IMG/VR virus record: IMGVR_UViG_3300027896_000098
Coordinates: 1-40,223 of that record
DNA length: 40,223 nt
DNA from: a virus
Direction: 5' to 3' (one strand)
Shown here: one piece after another, positions 21,999-30,158 of the stretch
Layout: each line of letters begins with the position of its first letter
How positions within the stretch are numbered: the first letter of the stretch is position 1
Notes under the pieces: generated by a model
Database searches by the model: none
What the model was told of the DNA's origin: nothing
Seen by the model: only the letters and a program-made list of their open reading frames with translations
Translations under genes and position numbers: made by a program

Positions 21999-22175
21999 AT
22001 GAAAAAAGCAATTTTTAAAAGAAATGTTAATTGCACAATGTCAGATGAAATGTTTAAAAAAGTAGAAAAAATAACGATAGAACAAGAGATTTCATTTTCT
22101 GAGTTTATTAGACAATCCATAGAACTTAAAATACATTCTATGGAGGAACCTGATCATGGAAAAACATCTGTGTGA
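21999..22175 (+). CDS. ribbon-helix-helix (Arc/CopG-like) protein, 58 aa
   Basis: The N-terminal beta strand (RNVNCTMSDEMF), a first helix (KKVEKITIEQE) and a turn I-S-F-S-E-F-I-R match the MetJ/Arc RHH pattern. Such proteins are usually dimeric DNA-binding repressors. GGAGG precedes the ATG, and the 3' end overlaps the homing-endonuclease gene by 20 bases. It may regulate the local operon; this is inference. Confidence 0.65.
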   Translation: MKKAIFKRNVNCTMSDEMFKKVEKITIEQEISFSEFIRQSIELKIHSMEEPDHGKTSV

Positions 22176-22926
22176 CTATGGCTGTGGACAACCAGCTCTT
22201 TACTATTTTAAAACTTCTAACAGATGGTGTTGTAGTAATCATACAAACAAGTGTTCATCTTTAATAGTAAAAAATAAAGGTTTTTCTGGAAAAACTCATT
22301 CTAAAGAAACAATAGAAAAAATGAGAAGAGATAGATCTAGAGAAAAACATCCAATGTTTGGAAAACATCATTCTGAAGAAAGTAAAAACAAAAATAGAAT
22401 TAATAATCTAGGAAAAATTCATTCTGAAGAATGGATAGAAAATCATAAAAAAAGAATGTTAAATGGACAAGCGGATTTAATGAATAAATCACCTAGAGAT
22501 TCAGAAAAACTTAAAAAATTATATGAAAATACTAAACAAAGAATGTTAAATGGTGGAGCTTCTTATGCACTTAGTTTTGTTAAAAATCCATCTAAACCAG
22601 AAATAATGATAAGAGATATGGTTTTAGAATTATATCCTAATGCAGATCCTCAACATAGTATCTTTAACTATTCTATAGATATAGCTTTAGTTGAACAAAA
22701 AATAGCTATAGAATATGATGGATATCATCACTTTTTTGAAATTGGAAAAATTAAAAAATATACTAAAGAAGAGTATAGACAAAAAATGAAAGAATATGAT
22801 GATAACCGTCAAAAAAGAATTGAAAATGAAGGTTGGAAATTTTTAAGATATAATATATTTCAAAAATTTCCAACTAAAGAACAGATAGAATTAGATATAA
22901 AAAATCTAATGAAGAACAAACAATAA
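22156..22926 (+). CDS. free-standing homing endonuclease (NUMOD3 + PD-(D/E)XK/Vsr-like)
   Basis: An N-terminal zinc-finger-like part (C-x-x-x-C ... C-C ... H ... C) precedes two or three NUMOD3-type DNA-binding repeats (G-K-x-H-S-x-E-x-x-x-K, about residues 42-90). The C-terminal domain has D-I-A and a later I-E-Y-D-G-x-x-H, as in Vsr/DUF559-like nucleases. It is typical of mobile phage endonucleases, which often sit beside DNA polymerase or nucleotide genes, as here. No intron boundary is seen. Confidence 0.75.
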   Translation: MEKHLCDYGCGQPALYYFKTSNRWCCSNHTNKCSSLIVKNKGFSGKTHSKETIEKMRRDRSREKHPMFGKHHSEESKNKNRINNLGKIHSEEWIENHKKRMLNGQADLMNKSPRDSEKLKKLYENTKQRMLNGGASYALSFVKNPSKPEIMIRDMVLELYPNADPQHSIFNYSIDIALVEQKIAIEYDGYHHFFEIGKIKKYTKEEYRQKMKEYDDNRQKRIENEGWKFLRYNIFQKFPTKEQIELDIKNLMKNKQ

Positions 22927-22945
22927 ATTTATGAAAGGATTAAAT

Positions 22946-23644
22946 ATGAAAACAGTAAGACTAATTGAGTTTTTTAATTGGACATGGCAAGGTGAGGGAG
23001 AAGACAGTGGTAAGAAAATGCTTCTTCTAAGATTTAAACATTGTAATAGAGCACATGGATATTTAGTAAAGAATGGGTTAAAAGCTTGTCGATATTGTGA
23101 TACTCTTACAAAAATGAGTGTTGTTCAAGAAGCGGAATATGCAATTAAAGACATTCAAACCGCTATTGAAGAAAATAATTTAGCAGTAATGATAAGTGGA
23201 GGAGAACCTGGATTTGGAATAAATTTGCAATCAACTATTGATATAGTTAACTTAACTAAATCTTATTTATACAATATAGAAACAAATGGTTGTGATTTAG
23301 AAAAATTAATAGATGGAATACATAAACAAAAGAATGTTAAATTTATGTTATCCCCAAAATTATTTACAGAAGATGATTTTAATTATTATGCAGATCTTTT
23401 AGATAAAGTAAAAGATAATGATAAAGTAAAAATAAAATTAGTTTATGAGGAAGATAACCCATTGATAATTAAATTTTTATTATATCTTCAAAAAATTAAT
23501 TTTGATAATAATAAACTCTGGTTAATGCCAGAAGGAAAAAATATGGTAGAATTAATTAAAAATTCCCCATGTGTTTTTGATGCATCTGAAAAATATAAAG
23601 CAAACTTTAGTTCTAGAAATCATATAGTTTATAATTTTACATAA
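22946..23644 (+). CDS. queE: QueE-like 7-carboxy-7-deazaguanine synthase (radical SAM)
   Basis: QueE makes 7-carboxy-7-deazaguanine from tetrahydropterin. The N-terminus (FFNWTWQGEGEDSG) and the cluster motif C33-x14-C48-x2-C51 fit the CX14CX2C subgroup of QueE rather than the usual CX3CX2C. G-G-E-P follows for SAM binding, and S-P-K comes later. At 232 aa it is of normal length. AAAGGA lies before the ATG at 22946; an ATG 15 bases earlier is not preferred. It supplies the substrate for QueC (1.1 kb). Confidence 0.88.
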   Translation: MKTVRLIEFFNWTWQGEGEDSGKKMLLLRFKHCNRAHGYLVKNGLKACRYCDTLTKMSVVQEAEYAIKDIQTAIEENNLAVMISGGEPGFGINLQSTIDIVNLTKSYLYNIETNGCDLEKLIDGIHKQKNVKFMLSPKLFTEDDFNYYADLLDKVKDNDKVKIKLVYEEDNPLIIKFLLYLQKINFDNNKLWLMPEGKNMVELIKNSPCVFDASEKYKANFSSRNHIVYNFT

Positions 23645-23653
23645 GGATAATAT

Positions 23654-23887
23654 ATGATAGAATCAAAAAAAGTTTTAATTAAAACAGTAGATGGAAATAT
23701 TAAAAAAATTCAAGTAAATTGGAAAACTGAGAATATAGAAAAACTTCAACATGATTTTGGAGTAAATATGGAACGAGAAGTATATGCTATATTATTTCAT
23801 GATATTGTAGAAAGTTTAATGAAAGAAAATATAAAAATATCTAATTTAAAATCAATAATGTTTGAAGATATGAACGGGGGTGAATAA
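23654..23887 (+). CDS. hypothetical protein, 77 aa
   Basis: This small mixed alpha/beta protein is unrecognised. AAGGA precedes the ATG. It is tightly packed between QueE and a basic protein. Confidence 0.6.
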   Translation: MIESKKVLIKTVDGNIKKIQVNWKTENIEKLQHDFGVNMEREVYAILFHDIVESLMKENIKISNLKSIMFEDMNGGE

Positions 23888-23889
23888 AA

Positions 23890-24147
23890 TTGTATCCAAA
23901 TTTAAAAGAAGTAGGAATTGTTGTTATAAAGAAAGATAATGAAGACGATGAATCTTTAATTAGAAGATTCAAAAAGAAAGTAAATAAAAGTGGGATTCTT
24001 AAAGATTTAAAGAAAAAAGATTACTTTGATAAACCAAGTATGGCTAAAAGGAAAAAGAAAGTTGAAGCAAGAAAAAGATTAGAAAGGGAAATACAAAAAG
24101 AACTATCTAAAAAAACAAAAAAATATCATAATAGGAGTGAAAAATGA
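23890..24147 (+). CDS. hypothetical basic protein, 85 aa
   Basis: More than a third of the residues are Lys or Arg, mostly in a likely long helix in the second half (KRKKKVEARKRLEREIQKEL). It could bind nucleic acid. The start appears to be TTG, with GGGGGTG upstream, and the stop overlaps the GroES start (ATGA). Confidence 0.55.
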   Translation: MYPNLKEVGIVVIKKDNEDDESLIRRFKKKVNKSGILKDLKKKDYFDKPSMAKRKKKVEARKRLEREIQKELSKKTKKYHNRSEK

Positions 24148-24419
24148 AAAAAATTCAAGCAATAAACGATCATGTTATAGTTGAAGTAGTTCAAGCTACA
24201 GAAGAAACTTCAAAAGGTGGAATTGTTTTACCAGGAACAGTTGAAGTAGAACCCCAAAGATATGGAAATGTTATAAGCGTTGGACCAAATATAGATGATA
24301 TAAAAGTTGGGGATATAGTAGCATTTGCAAAATTTGGTGGTCAAGATATTATTTTAAATAGAGTTACTATAAAAGTTTTAAAGAAACCAGAAATTTATGG
24401 AGTAATAACAGAAAGTTAA
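24144..24419 (+). CDS. groES: GroES-like co-chaperonin
   Basis: The 91-aa protein matches GroES: an N-terminal A-x-N-D-H-V-I-V-E strand, a mobile loop with G-G-I-V-L-P, then G-x-V-x-x-V-G and a V-G-D-I-V-A-F core. It caps GroEL during folding. T4 replaces host GroES with gp31 to fold the gp23 capsid protein; a gp23-like capsid protein is encoded in this window, so the same role is likely. Confidence 0.88.
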   Translation: MKKIQAINDHVIVEVVQATEETSKGGIVLPGTVEVEPQRYGNVISVGPNIDDIKVGDIVAFAKFGGQDIILNRVTIKVLKKPEIYGVITES

Positions 24420-24431
24420 AAAGGTGAATAG

Positions 24432-25805
24432 ATGAATAGTGGATATGTATTAGCTGGATTTGAAACATTAGCAGCAATTATAGATCGATTTATGAAAAAT
24501 GAGAACTTAGATAATAGATTTTTTACAAGAGAAGATATATCTAATGTTTTTAGTAATAGTTGTAATAAATTTTTACATTCTTTTGGACAAAATTTTAGAG
24601 ATAAAAAGAAATATGATACTTATAATAAGAATGAAGCAAATTTACTTAAAACTGTTAGAAGTTATGGGTTTTTTCAAACTAGTGAGTTTATAGAAGATAG
24701 CGGTGGGTTTCAAGCATCAGTTGGTCTTTTGTCTAGAGATGAAACTAAAATATTAATGAAGATATATTATGAATTTCTTAAAGATTATTATGATGTTTAT
24801 GATAGAGCTTTTATTTTAGATATTCCTCCTGGACCTGGTTGTAAAATATTTACATCTTTTGATGATGTAAATCAATTAAATTTTGAATCTTATAATACTG
24901 CTAGAAATCTTCCAGATAAAGTAAGAGGAAAGGTAATATATATTCATCATTTCAGAACTCCAAAGTTGTGGGATATTTATACTAATTTATTAAATCATGA
25001 AGATATGTTTAACCAATTTAAATATCATGCAACTGGGGGAATAGTTGCTAACCAAGGATCTGATACTAGTATTCCTTGTATAATTTATGTTCTTCCTTTA
25101 ATCTCATTATTAAATCAAGCTATAAAATTTAAAAGAACTGAATTACATTATCATATTTTAGGCGGTGCAACATATAGAGATGTTTTGTTTTATGAATTAT
25201 TTAAAAAATTAGTTAAAGAAGAATATAATATTGATTTATATATAACTTACGACTCGTCTGGAATTTTTAAAGGTTTAATGATTGGTAGAACCATACCAAT
25301 TTTAGAAGGTGAATTAATTAAAAAATTAGATTTAAGAACTGAATGTTTAAATAAGAATTTTGGGTCAGAAGGAAATAATGTTGAAGTTTTTAGAAAGAGA
25401 CTAAATCAATTTGCTAGAGAAAATAATCTTAAAGAAATAGAGAGGACTGAAATATATAGCCCAGAAACTGGAACTTTTTATAATGAGTATCGAATTTATT
25501 CTATGTTATATATGATTAGTTTATATAAAGATATAGAAGAATCTTTTAGAAAGAAAGCAGATATATTGTATCCGATTTATAAAAGTGGGGATTTAGGATT
25601 ATTTAATTTAGAAATTAATAATATTACTCGTAACATAAATTCAGGGAAGATGAGTAAAAAACAAAAATCTAAATCAACTTCAATATCTAGATCATTGGAT
25701 ATGTTAAAAAATTTAGATGAAGAGTTTTGTCACTATATTGTAAATAAATTTTTGAGTAAAGATGAATTTGTAGAACTTACAAATGATAGACTAATAAAAT
25801 TTTAG
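24432..25805 (+). CDS. dpdA: DpdA-like tRNA-guanine-transglycosylase-family protein
   Basis: The TGT superfamily swaps guanine for a 7-deazaguanine. The D-S-G-G-F-Q motif (near residue 90) is the base-binding signature, and a later L-H-Y-H-I-L-G-G and Y-D-S-S-G (near 274) lie where TGT enzymes place substrate-binding and nucleophile residues. At 457 aa it is larger than queuosine TGT and fits the phage/bacterial DpdA group that acts on DNA. With QueC and QueE it completes a core deazaguanine-in-DNA route; FolE, QueD and tailoring enzymes are not in the window. The stop is TAG, backed by TAA two codons on. Confidence 0.82.
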   Translation: MNSGYVLAGFETLAAIIDRFMKNENLDNRFFTREDISNVFSNSCNKFLHSFGQNFRDKKKYDTYNKNEANLLKTVRSYGFFQTSEFIEDSGGFQASVGLLSRDETKILMKIYYEFLKDYYDVYDRAFILDIPPGPGCKIFTSFDDVNQLNFESYNTARNLPDKVRGKVIYIHHFRTPKLWDIYTNLLNHEDMFNQFKYHATGGIVANQGSDTSIPCIIYVLPLISLLNQAIKFKRTELHYHILGGATYRDVLFYELFKKLVKEEYNIDLYITYDSSGIFKGLMIGRTIPILEGELIKKLDLRTECLNKNFGSEGNNVEVFRKRLNQFARENNLKEIERTEIYSPETGTFYNEYRIYSMLYMISLYKDIEESFRKKADILYPIYKSGDLGLFNLEINNITRNINSGKMSKKQKSKSTSISRSLDMLKNLDEEFCHYIVNKFLSKDEFVELTNDRLIKF

Positions 25806-25816
25806 GTGGATTAAAT

Positions 25817-26206
25817 ATGGAAGAAAATAATGGAAAAGTTCCTTGTCCATATTGTGAAGAAGAACTAAAAAAAGAAGAAGAACTAAGAAAGAAATATCCT
25901 ACTAATGGAAGTAGTGGTAATTGGAGAACTTATCATTGTATTTATTGTTATGATAAAAAATTAATTAATTGGGTAGATGCTATAATAAAACCAACTTGGG
26001 AACATTTTGGAACATCAGGAACAAGTGGAGTAAGTGGAAGCTCTGGAGTAAGTGGAGTAAGTGGAGTACAAGGATCTAATGGAATAACTAGTAATATACC
26101 ATTCCCTTCTTTACCAAATGTTATTATAAAAGAAGTTGCTTCTAAAAAAGGATCACTTTATGAAAGAATTAAACAAAAATGGAGAAGTCCTATGCCCGTA
26201 TTGTAA
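25817..26206 (+). CDS. zinc-ribbon protein with Gly-Ser-Val collagen-like repeat, 129 aa
   Basis: C-P-Y-C (residues about 10-13) and C-I-Y-C (about 42-45) form a zinc ribbon. About 25 residues of G-x-S/G-V-S triplets follow (about 69-94). The shared K-L-I-N-W-V-D-A-I-I-K-P segment recurs in the next gene, so the two are paralogues. AGGTGG lies before the ATG. Function is unknown; glycine-triplet stretches occur in virion proteins. Confidence 0.65.
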   Translation: MEENNGKVPCPYCEEELKKEEELRKKYPTNGSSGNWRTYHCIYCYDKKLINWVDAIIKPTWEHFGTSGTSGVSGSSGVSGVSGVQGSNGITSNIPFPSLPNVIIKEVASKKGSLYERIKQKWRSPMPVL

Positions 26207-26405
26207 TGGAACTGGAGGAAAAGATATAAAAATTAATAAAAAAAGTCCTTCTTTTTTTAGTAGATTTTTAAAAGGACGTATAGGTAAAGTTGAAGTAATA
26301 TGGGAAGATTGTTATTGTTGTAAGGGAACAAAAATGATAAATTGGATAGATGCAGTTATAAAACCAATTCCAAAACCACCACCAATAAGACGTATTGGTT
26401 TTTAA
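26160..26405 (+). CDS. zinc-ribbon protein, paralogue of the preceding gene, 81 aa
   Basis: C-P-Y-C-N-G-T-G-G and a later C-Y-C-C-K-G-T form a ribbon, followed by K-M-I-N-W-I-D-A-V-I-K-P, matching the preceding gene. The Gly-Ser repeat is absent. The ATG at 26160 is preferred (AAGGATCAC upstream); it overlaps the end of the preceding gene by 47 bases in another frame. Confidence 0.6.
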   Translation: MKELNKNGEVLCPYCNGTGGKDIKINKKSPSFFSRFLKGRIGKVEVIWEDCYCCKGTKMINWIDAVIKPIPKPPPIRRIGF

Positions 26406-26423
26406 AATTTAAAAGGATATTAA

Positions 26424-27998
26424 ATGATTACTGAATTATTTTTAAACTCTTGTTTTATATTATCATTAAATAAAAATGCTCTAATTCAAAAAAATAAAGC
26501 TTTATTTAGAGATATACATAATATCCTATCTTTCTATGAAAAGAATGAAAAAACTAATATTCCAATAACTATAAAAAATAAATTGGAATGTTTAATGACT
26601 ATATGTGAATTAAAATCAGAAGATAAATTAGTTGAAAATATCATAGATAGTATTTTAACAGGAGAAAAATTTAAAAATTTAACAGACTTTTTAATTTCTA
26701 AAATTAATGAAGATTATAGTGTTGATTTAATTAGTGATGCAATATCTCAAGTTAAAACTAAAAAGAAATTAATATCTCTATTATCAAATTATAATGAACT
26801 AGGAGATTTTTTAGAAGTCGTAAAGACTGGAAATTATAATAGTTCTGATGACTTAATTGGAAAATATGAAGGTTATGTAAAAACTATGTATTCTGGATTA
26901 ATGGAGAATAATAGAACTTCTGATATTGATTCAGCTTCTAGTTTAGATATATTAAATGGAAATTATTCTAAAGTAGTTGAGTTAATGAAAAAGAGACATG
27001 ATAGAAAAAATGTTTTACCAACAGGATTTGATGCTTTAGATACTGTATTAGGTGGAGGTTTTGAAAAAGGTAGATTATATTTATTTGCTGGAGGATCTGG
27101 ATCTGGTAAATCTACATTTTGTTTGAATATAATTAAAAATGATTTAGAAAGAGAAAAAACATCTATTGAATTAGAAAATGATGATGGTATACCACAAGTT
27201 CATTTATATATAACTCTTGAAAATTCTATTGATGAATCATTAGAGAGATTATATATGGCTATGAATGGAAGAAATAAAATTCAACTAATACGAGATTTAT
27301 TTTCTAAAGATATAACAGATCATGCACAATTTATGAAAGATAAAATTGTTGCTAAAATAAAAAGAACTAATACTACATTTATAATTAAACATTTTAAAAA
27401 AAGAGGTATAAGTTCAACTGATCTAATGATGATTATGGATGATGTAATTGCAGAATATGGAAAAGATAGTATTAGATGTTGTTATTTAGATTATATGGAC
27501 TTATTAAAAACAGATGTATTTTTTAAAGAAGAATGGTTAAAACTTAGTTATATAACAGCTGAACTTAAAAATGTAGCAGATGAATATAAAGTTCCATTAA
27601 TATCACCAACTCAATTAGGTAGAGAAATATATAGAGGAAATTTAGAATCAAAAGATTTAAATATGGGTATGATGGGAGGAGCAATTCATAAAGTTAATGA
27701 ATCTGATTTTGTTGCAGTAATGACTAAAGATAAAACAGAAGATACTGTTCATATGAATATTGGAAAACAAAGAAATGGAATTTCAAATGTATCATTAGAT
27801 TTTAAAATTGATTTTTCTATCTTTAAATTTTTAAATGGATACGCTTCAGTTAGTAGAACAAAAACAGATGATGAATTAGTAAATCCAGATGGAACTACTA
27901 GTTTTGGAGGGTTTGGAGCTGTTGAGAAAAAAGAAATAAATAATTTAGATATAGCTTTAAAAAATACTTATGGTGATCCTAAAAATGTTGCATTTTGA
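26424..27998 (+). CDS. DnaB/gp41-type replicative DNA helicase, 524 aa
   Basis: The C-terminal RecA-like domain has Walker A G-G-S-G-S-G-K-S-T (near residue 223) preceded by L-G-G-G-F-E-K-G-R. Walker B is in C-C-Y-L-D-Y-M-D-L (near 352), followed by a sensor-type S-P-T-Q-L (near 394). The N-terminal 190 residues are helical, as in T4 gp41. It unwinds DNA at the fork and would work with the polymerase upstream. AAAGGA precedes the ATG. Confidence 0.88.
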   Translation: MITELFLNSCFILSLNKNALIQKNKALFRDIHNILSFYEKNEKTNIPITIKNKLECLMTICELKSEDKLVENIIDSILTGEKFKNLTDFLISKINEDYSVDLISDAISQVKTKKKLISLLSNYNELGDFLEVVKTGNYNSSDDLIGKYEGYVKTMYSGLMENNRTSDIDSASSLDILNGNYSKVVELMKKRHDRKNVLPTGFDALDTVLGGGFEKGRLYLFAGGSGSGKSTFCLNIIKNDLEREKTSIELENDDGIPQVHLYITLENSIDESLERLYMAMNGRNKIQLIRDLFSKDITDHAQFMKDKIVAKIKRTNTTFIIKHFKKRGISSTDLMMIMDDVIAEYGKDSIRCCYLDYMDLLKTDVFFKEEWLKLSYITAELKNVADEYKVPLISPTQLGREIYRGNLESKDLNMGMMGGAIHKVNESDFVAVMTKDKTEDTVHMNIGKQRNGISNVSLDFKIDFSIFKFLNGYASVSRTKTDDELVNPDGTTSFGGFGAVEKKEINNLDIALKNTYGDPKNVAF

Positions 27999-28030
27999 GA
28001 AACAAACTGATCAATAAAAATAAAAAAACC

Positions 28031-28047
28031 TAGAACAAATTAAAAAA
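28031..28047 (+). promoter_or_regulatory. TAGAACA element before the acidic-protein gene
   Basis: TAGAACAAATTAAAAAA lies in the 80-base gap between the helicase and the acidic-protein gene. AGAAACAAACTGA (28000-28012) also lies in this gap and recurs before the capsid gene. Confidence 0.5.
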
Positions 28048-28080
28048 TAAGAATATTAATTAACTTGGAGGACAATTTAT

Positions 28081-29001
28081 ATGAAAAAGAAAATTTCTTA
28101 TGTTAACTTACTGAAAGAAGCAATAGCTGAATATGACACTAAAGTAATGGATTACAAAGGTCCGCTTTCTGAGCCTATTATTTCTTTTGATGGTAAGAGT
28201 GAGTTAAAAACTCATGCTGACGCATCTTCTATATTAGAAAGATATTACTTCAAAGAAAAAGAATCTGATGGTAAATTATTTGTAGAAGATGTTCAGGAAG
28301 AAGAACCTGATATTGAAAATGAAATTAAAACTGGAGAAAAAGCTGATCCTATTAAAACTACGATGGCTCAGTTAGAAAAAGAAATAGAAGAAGACTTTGA
28401 GCTTGAAGATTTTGATTTAACTGAAGATGATAAGGGTGAAGAAGAAGAAAAGAAAGGTGAGAAAGAAGAAAAGAAAGGTGAAAAAGAAGAAGAAGAAGGT
28501 GAAAAAGAAGAAGAAGAAGGTGAAAAAGAAGAAGAAAATGTTACTGAAAGTATTGAGCAAGCAGTTATTGAAAAATTAATTCAAGAGATGGAAGATGGAC
28601 CAGATGAAGGTGCAGTTAAATCTGAGGAAAAAAAGGCAGAAAAAGATGAAAAAGATGCAGAAAAAATGGAATTAACTTCATCTGAAGATATTGATAAAGT
28701 TGTAGAAGAAGTAGAACTAGAAATAGCTATGATGGAAATGGAAGATGAAGCAGAAAAAGAAGATGAGGAAAAAGGAGAAGAGGGTGAGGAAAAAGGAGAA
28801 GAAGGGGAAGAAGATTTAGATGTTGATGCTAAAGTTAAAAAAGAAAGTTATGGATTAGGACCAATTGTTCCTGATTCAGATAAAGATTTGGTAGAAGAAG
28901 CATTTAGATTATTTAAAGAAGAAATTGAAAAAGATGAAAAAAGTTTAGAAAAAGAATGTGTGGAAGAGGATGATGAAATAGGTAAAGATGAATTAGACTA
29001 A
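28081..29001 (+). CDS. highly acidic repeat protein, 306 aa
   Basis: After an ordinary N-terminus (about 1-75) most of the protein is Glu/Lys/Asp-rich. There is a run of G-E-K-E-E-[EK]-[EK] repeats at about residues 120-155 and a second acidic block at about 225-255. The net charge is strongly negative. It lies at the start of the head module and could be a scaffold-like, DNA-mimicking or internal head protein; I do not recognise a family. GGAGG precedes the ATG and a strong terminator follows. Confidence 0.7.
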   Translation: MKKKISYVNLLKEAIAEYDTKVMDYKGPLSEPIISFDGKSELKTHADASSILERYYFKEKESDGKLFVEDVQEEEPDIENEIKTGEKADPIKTTMAQLEKEIEEDFELEDFDLTEDDKGEEEEKKGEKEEKKGEKEEEEGEKEEEEGEKEEENVTESIEQAVIEKLIQEMEDGPDEGAVKSEEKKAEKDEKDAEKMELTSSEDIDKVVEEVELEIAMMEMEDEAEKEDEEKGEEGEEKGEEGEEDLDVDAKVKKESYGLGPIVPDSDKDLVEEAFRLFKEEIEKDEKSLEKECVEEDDEIGKDELD

Positions 29002-29029
29002 AAAAGTCTAAATTAAAATATTTCTAAAA

Positions 29030-29063
29030 ACAGAGAGACTCTAAACCAGTCTCTCTGTTTTTT
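29030..29063 (+). terminator. rho-independent terminator
   Basis: An 11-bp stem ACAGAGAGACT / AGTCTCTCTGT is followed by six T. A smaller TTAGACT / AGTCTAA hairpin (28993-29011) overlaps the end of the acidic-protein gene. Confidence 0.9.
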
Positions 29064-29077
29064 AAAAGGAGAGTTTA

Positions 29078-29416
29078 GTGAAAAAATATAAAGTTGGAAT
29101 TTATACTTTAGGTAAGGTATTTTTAGTTAATGGAAGACAAGTTAGAACACCATTTGAAACAACAGTTTATGAAAAAGATATAGAAAATTTTAGAATTAAA
29201 ATAAGGACAGAAGCAATAGATAAATATTCTATTGAAGAACTAATAGATAATCCTAAACCGACAATTGAATCATTAAATATTTCTGATGCAAATAATATTT
29301 TAAAAAAAATTAAATCCAAAAAAACTAAAAAAGAAAGAAGTATAGATCCTAAAATTGAAGAATTTACTTCTAACCCAAAATCTTTGTTAAGTAAATATTC
29401 TAGTGGAGAACTATGA
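29078..29416 (+). CDS. hypothetical protein, 112 aa
   Basis: This protein is unrecognised, with a beta-like N-terminus and a basic Lys/Ser-rich stretch (about residues 78-92). AAAGGAG precedes a GTG start, and the terminator lies just upstream. It opens a set of small genes before the portal. Confidence 0.65.
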   Translation: MKKYKVGIYTLGKVFLVNGRQVRTPFETTVYEKDIENFRIKIRTEAIDKYSIEELIDNPKPTIESLNISDANNILKKIKSKKTKKERSIDPKIEEFTSNPKSLLSKYSSGEL

Positions 29417-29431
29417 AAGGTTTTTTTAAAA

Positions 29432-29713
29432 ATGAAAAAAATAGTAATATATCAAGAGAATTTAGAACCTATAATTTTATATGATAAAGATTATACAGAT
29501 ATTTCTTTATATATATCTGAGTTATCTAAAATATTAAAAAGTAAAGAAATAATATCTTTAGAAGCAACGTCTGGAAATGTAATAATAAAACCTTCAAAAA
29601 TTTCTAGTATTTATGTTTCCTCAGTAGATGAAAAAGAAAAAGATATAGAAATTATTAAAAAAAATAAAGATGAAGAAAGTAATGTTGACATTATTACGGA
29701 TGGTGATGAATAA
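29432..29713 (+). CDS. hypothetical protein, 93 aa
   Basis: This protein is unrecognised, with a charged Glu/Lys/Asp-rich tail. GAAAGG lies about 13 bases before the ATG. Its stop and the next start overlap (TAATG). Confidence 0.6.
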   Translation: MKKIVIYQENLEPIILYDKDYTDISLYISELSKILKSKEIISLEATSGNVIIKPSKISSIYVSSVDEKEKDIEIIKKNKDEESNVDIITDGDE

Positions 29714-30135
29714 TGATTCATGTATATGGAATTTTAATAGTTCTATTTTTATTTTTATTTTTATATATTTTAAATAATAAATTTAAAAATAATGAAAGAG
29801 TAGAAATAATTAAAAATTATGAAAGCTATCTTTCTATTTTAGCTTATCATGAAGAAAAAGCTTTTGAAATTATATATAAAGAAAAAGTAATGATTTATTC
29901 AATAGAAGCAACGAAATTAAATGAAAGTCAATTTAAAACTGTTTCTAAAGATTTTGGAATCTTAGTTTTAAAAATGATAGGTCCAGAATTAAAAAATATT
30001 TTCGTAAAAATATATGGGTCTGAAGAGACATTTTTATTTAATCTAATGGAATATTTTAATACTAAATTTGAGAATGATGAGATTTATAAAAATTCTACTT
30101 ACGATCTAATAAATAATGATAGTAATCAAATTTAA
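29713..30135 (+). CDS. membrane-anchored hypothetical protein, 140 aa
   Basis: An N-terminal hydrophobic helix (VYGILIVLFLFLFLYIL, about residues 4-20) is followed by a basic stretch and a soluble helical domain. The topology fits an anchor with a cytoplasmic domain. It lies in the head-module flank, with a role unknown. Confidence 0.65.
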   Translation: MIHVYGILIVLFLFLFLYILNNKFKNNERVEIIKNYESYLSILAYHEEKAFEIIYKEKVMIYSIEATKLNESQFKTVSKDFGILVLKMIGPELKNIFVKIYGSEETFLFNLMEYFNTKFENDEIYKNSTYDLINNDSNQI

Positions 30136-30158
30136 AAAATAAATAGGAAATATAAATA

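Noticed and set aside
22156-22926. Homing endonuclease inside an intron or intein
   Set aside because: Neighbouring genes are complete without splicing and no split gene is seen on either side; it appears free-standing.
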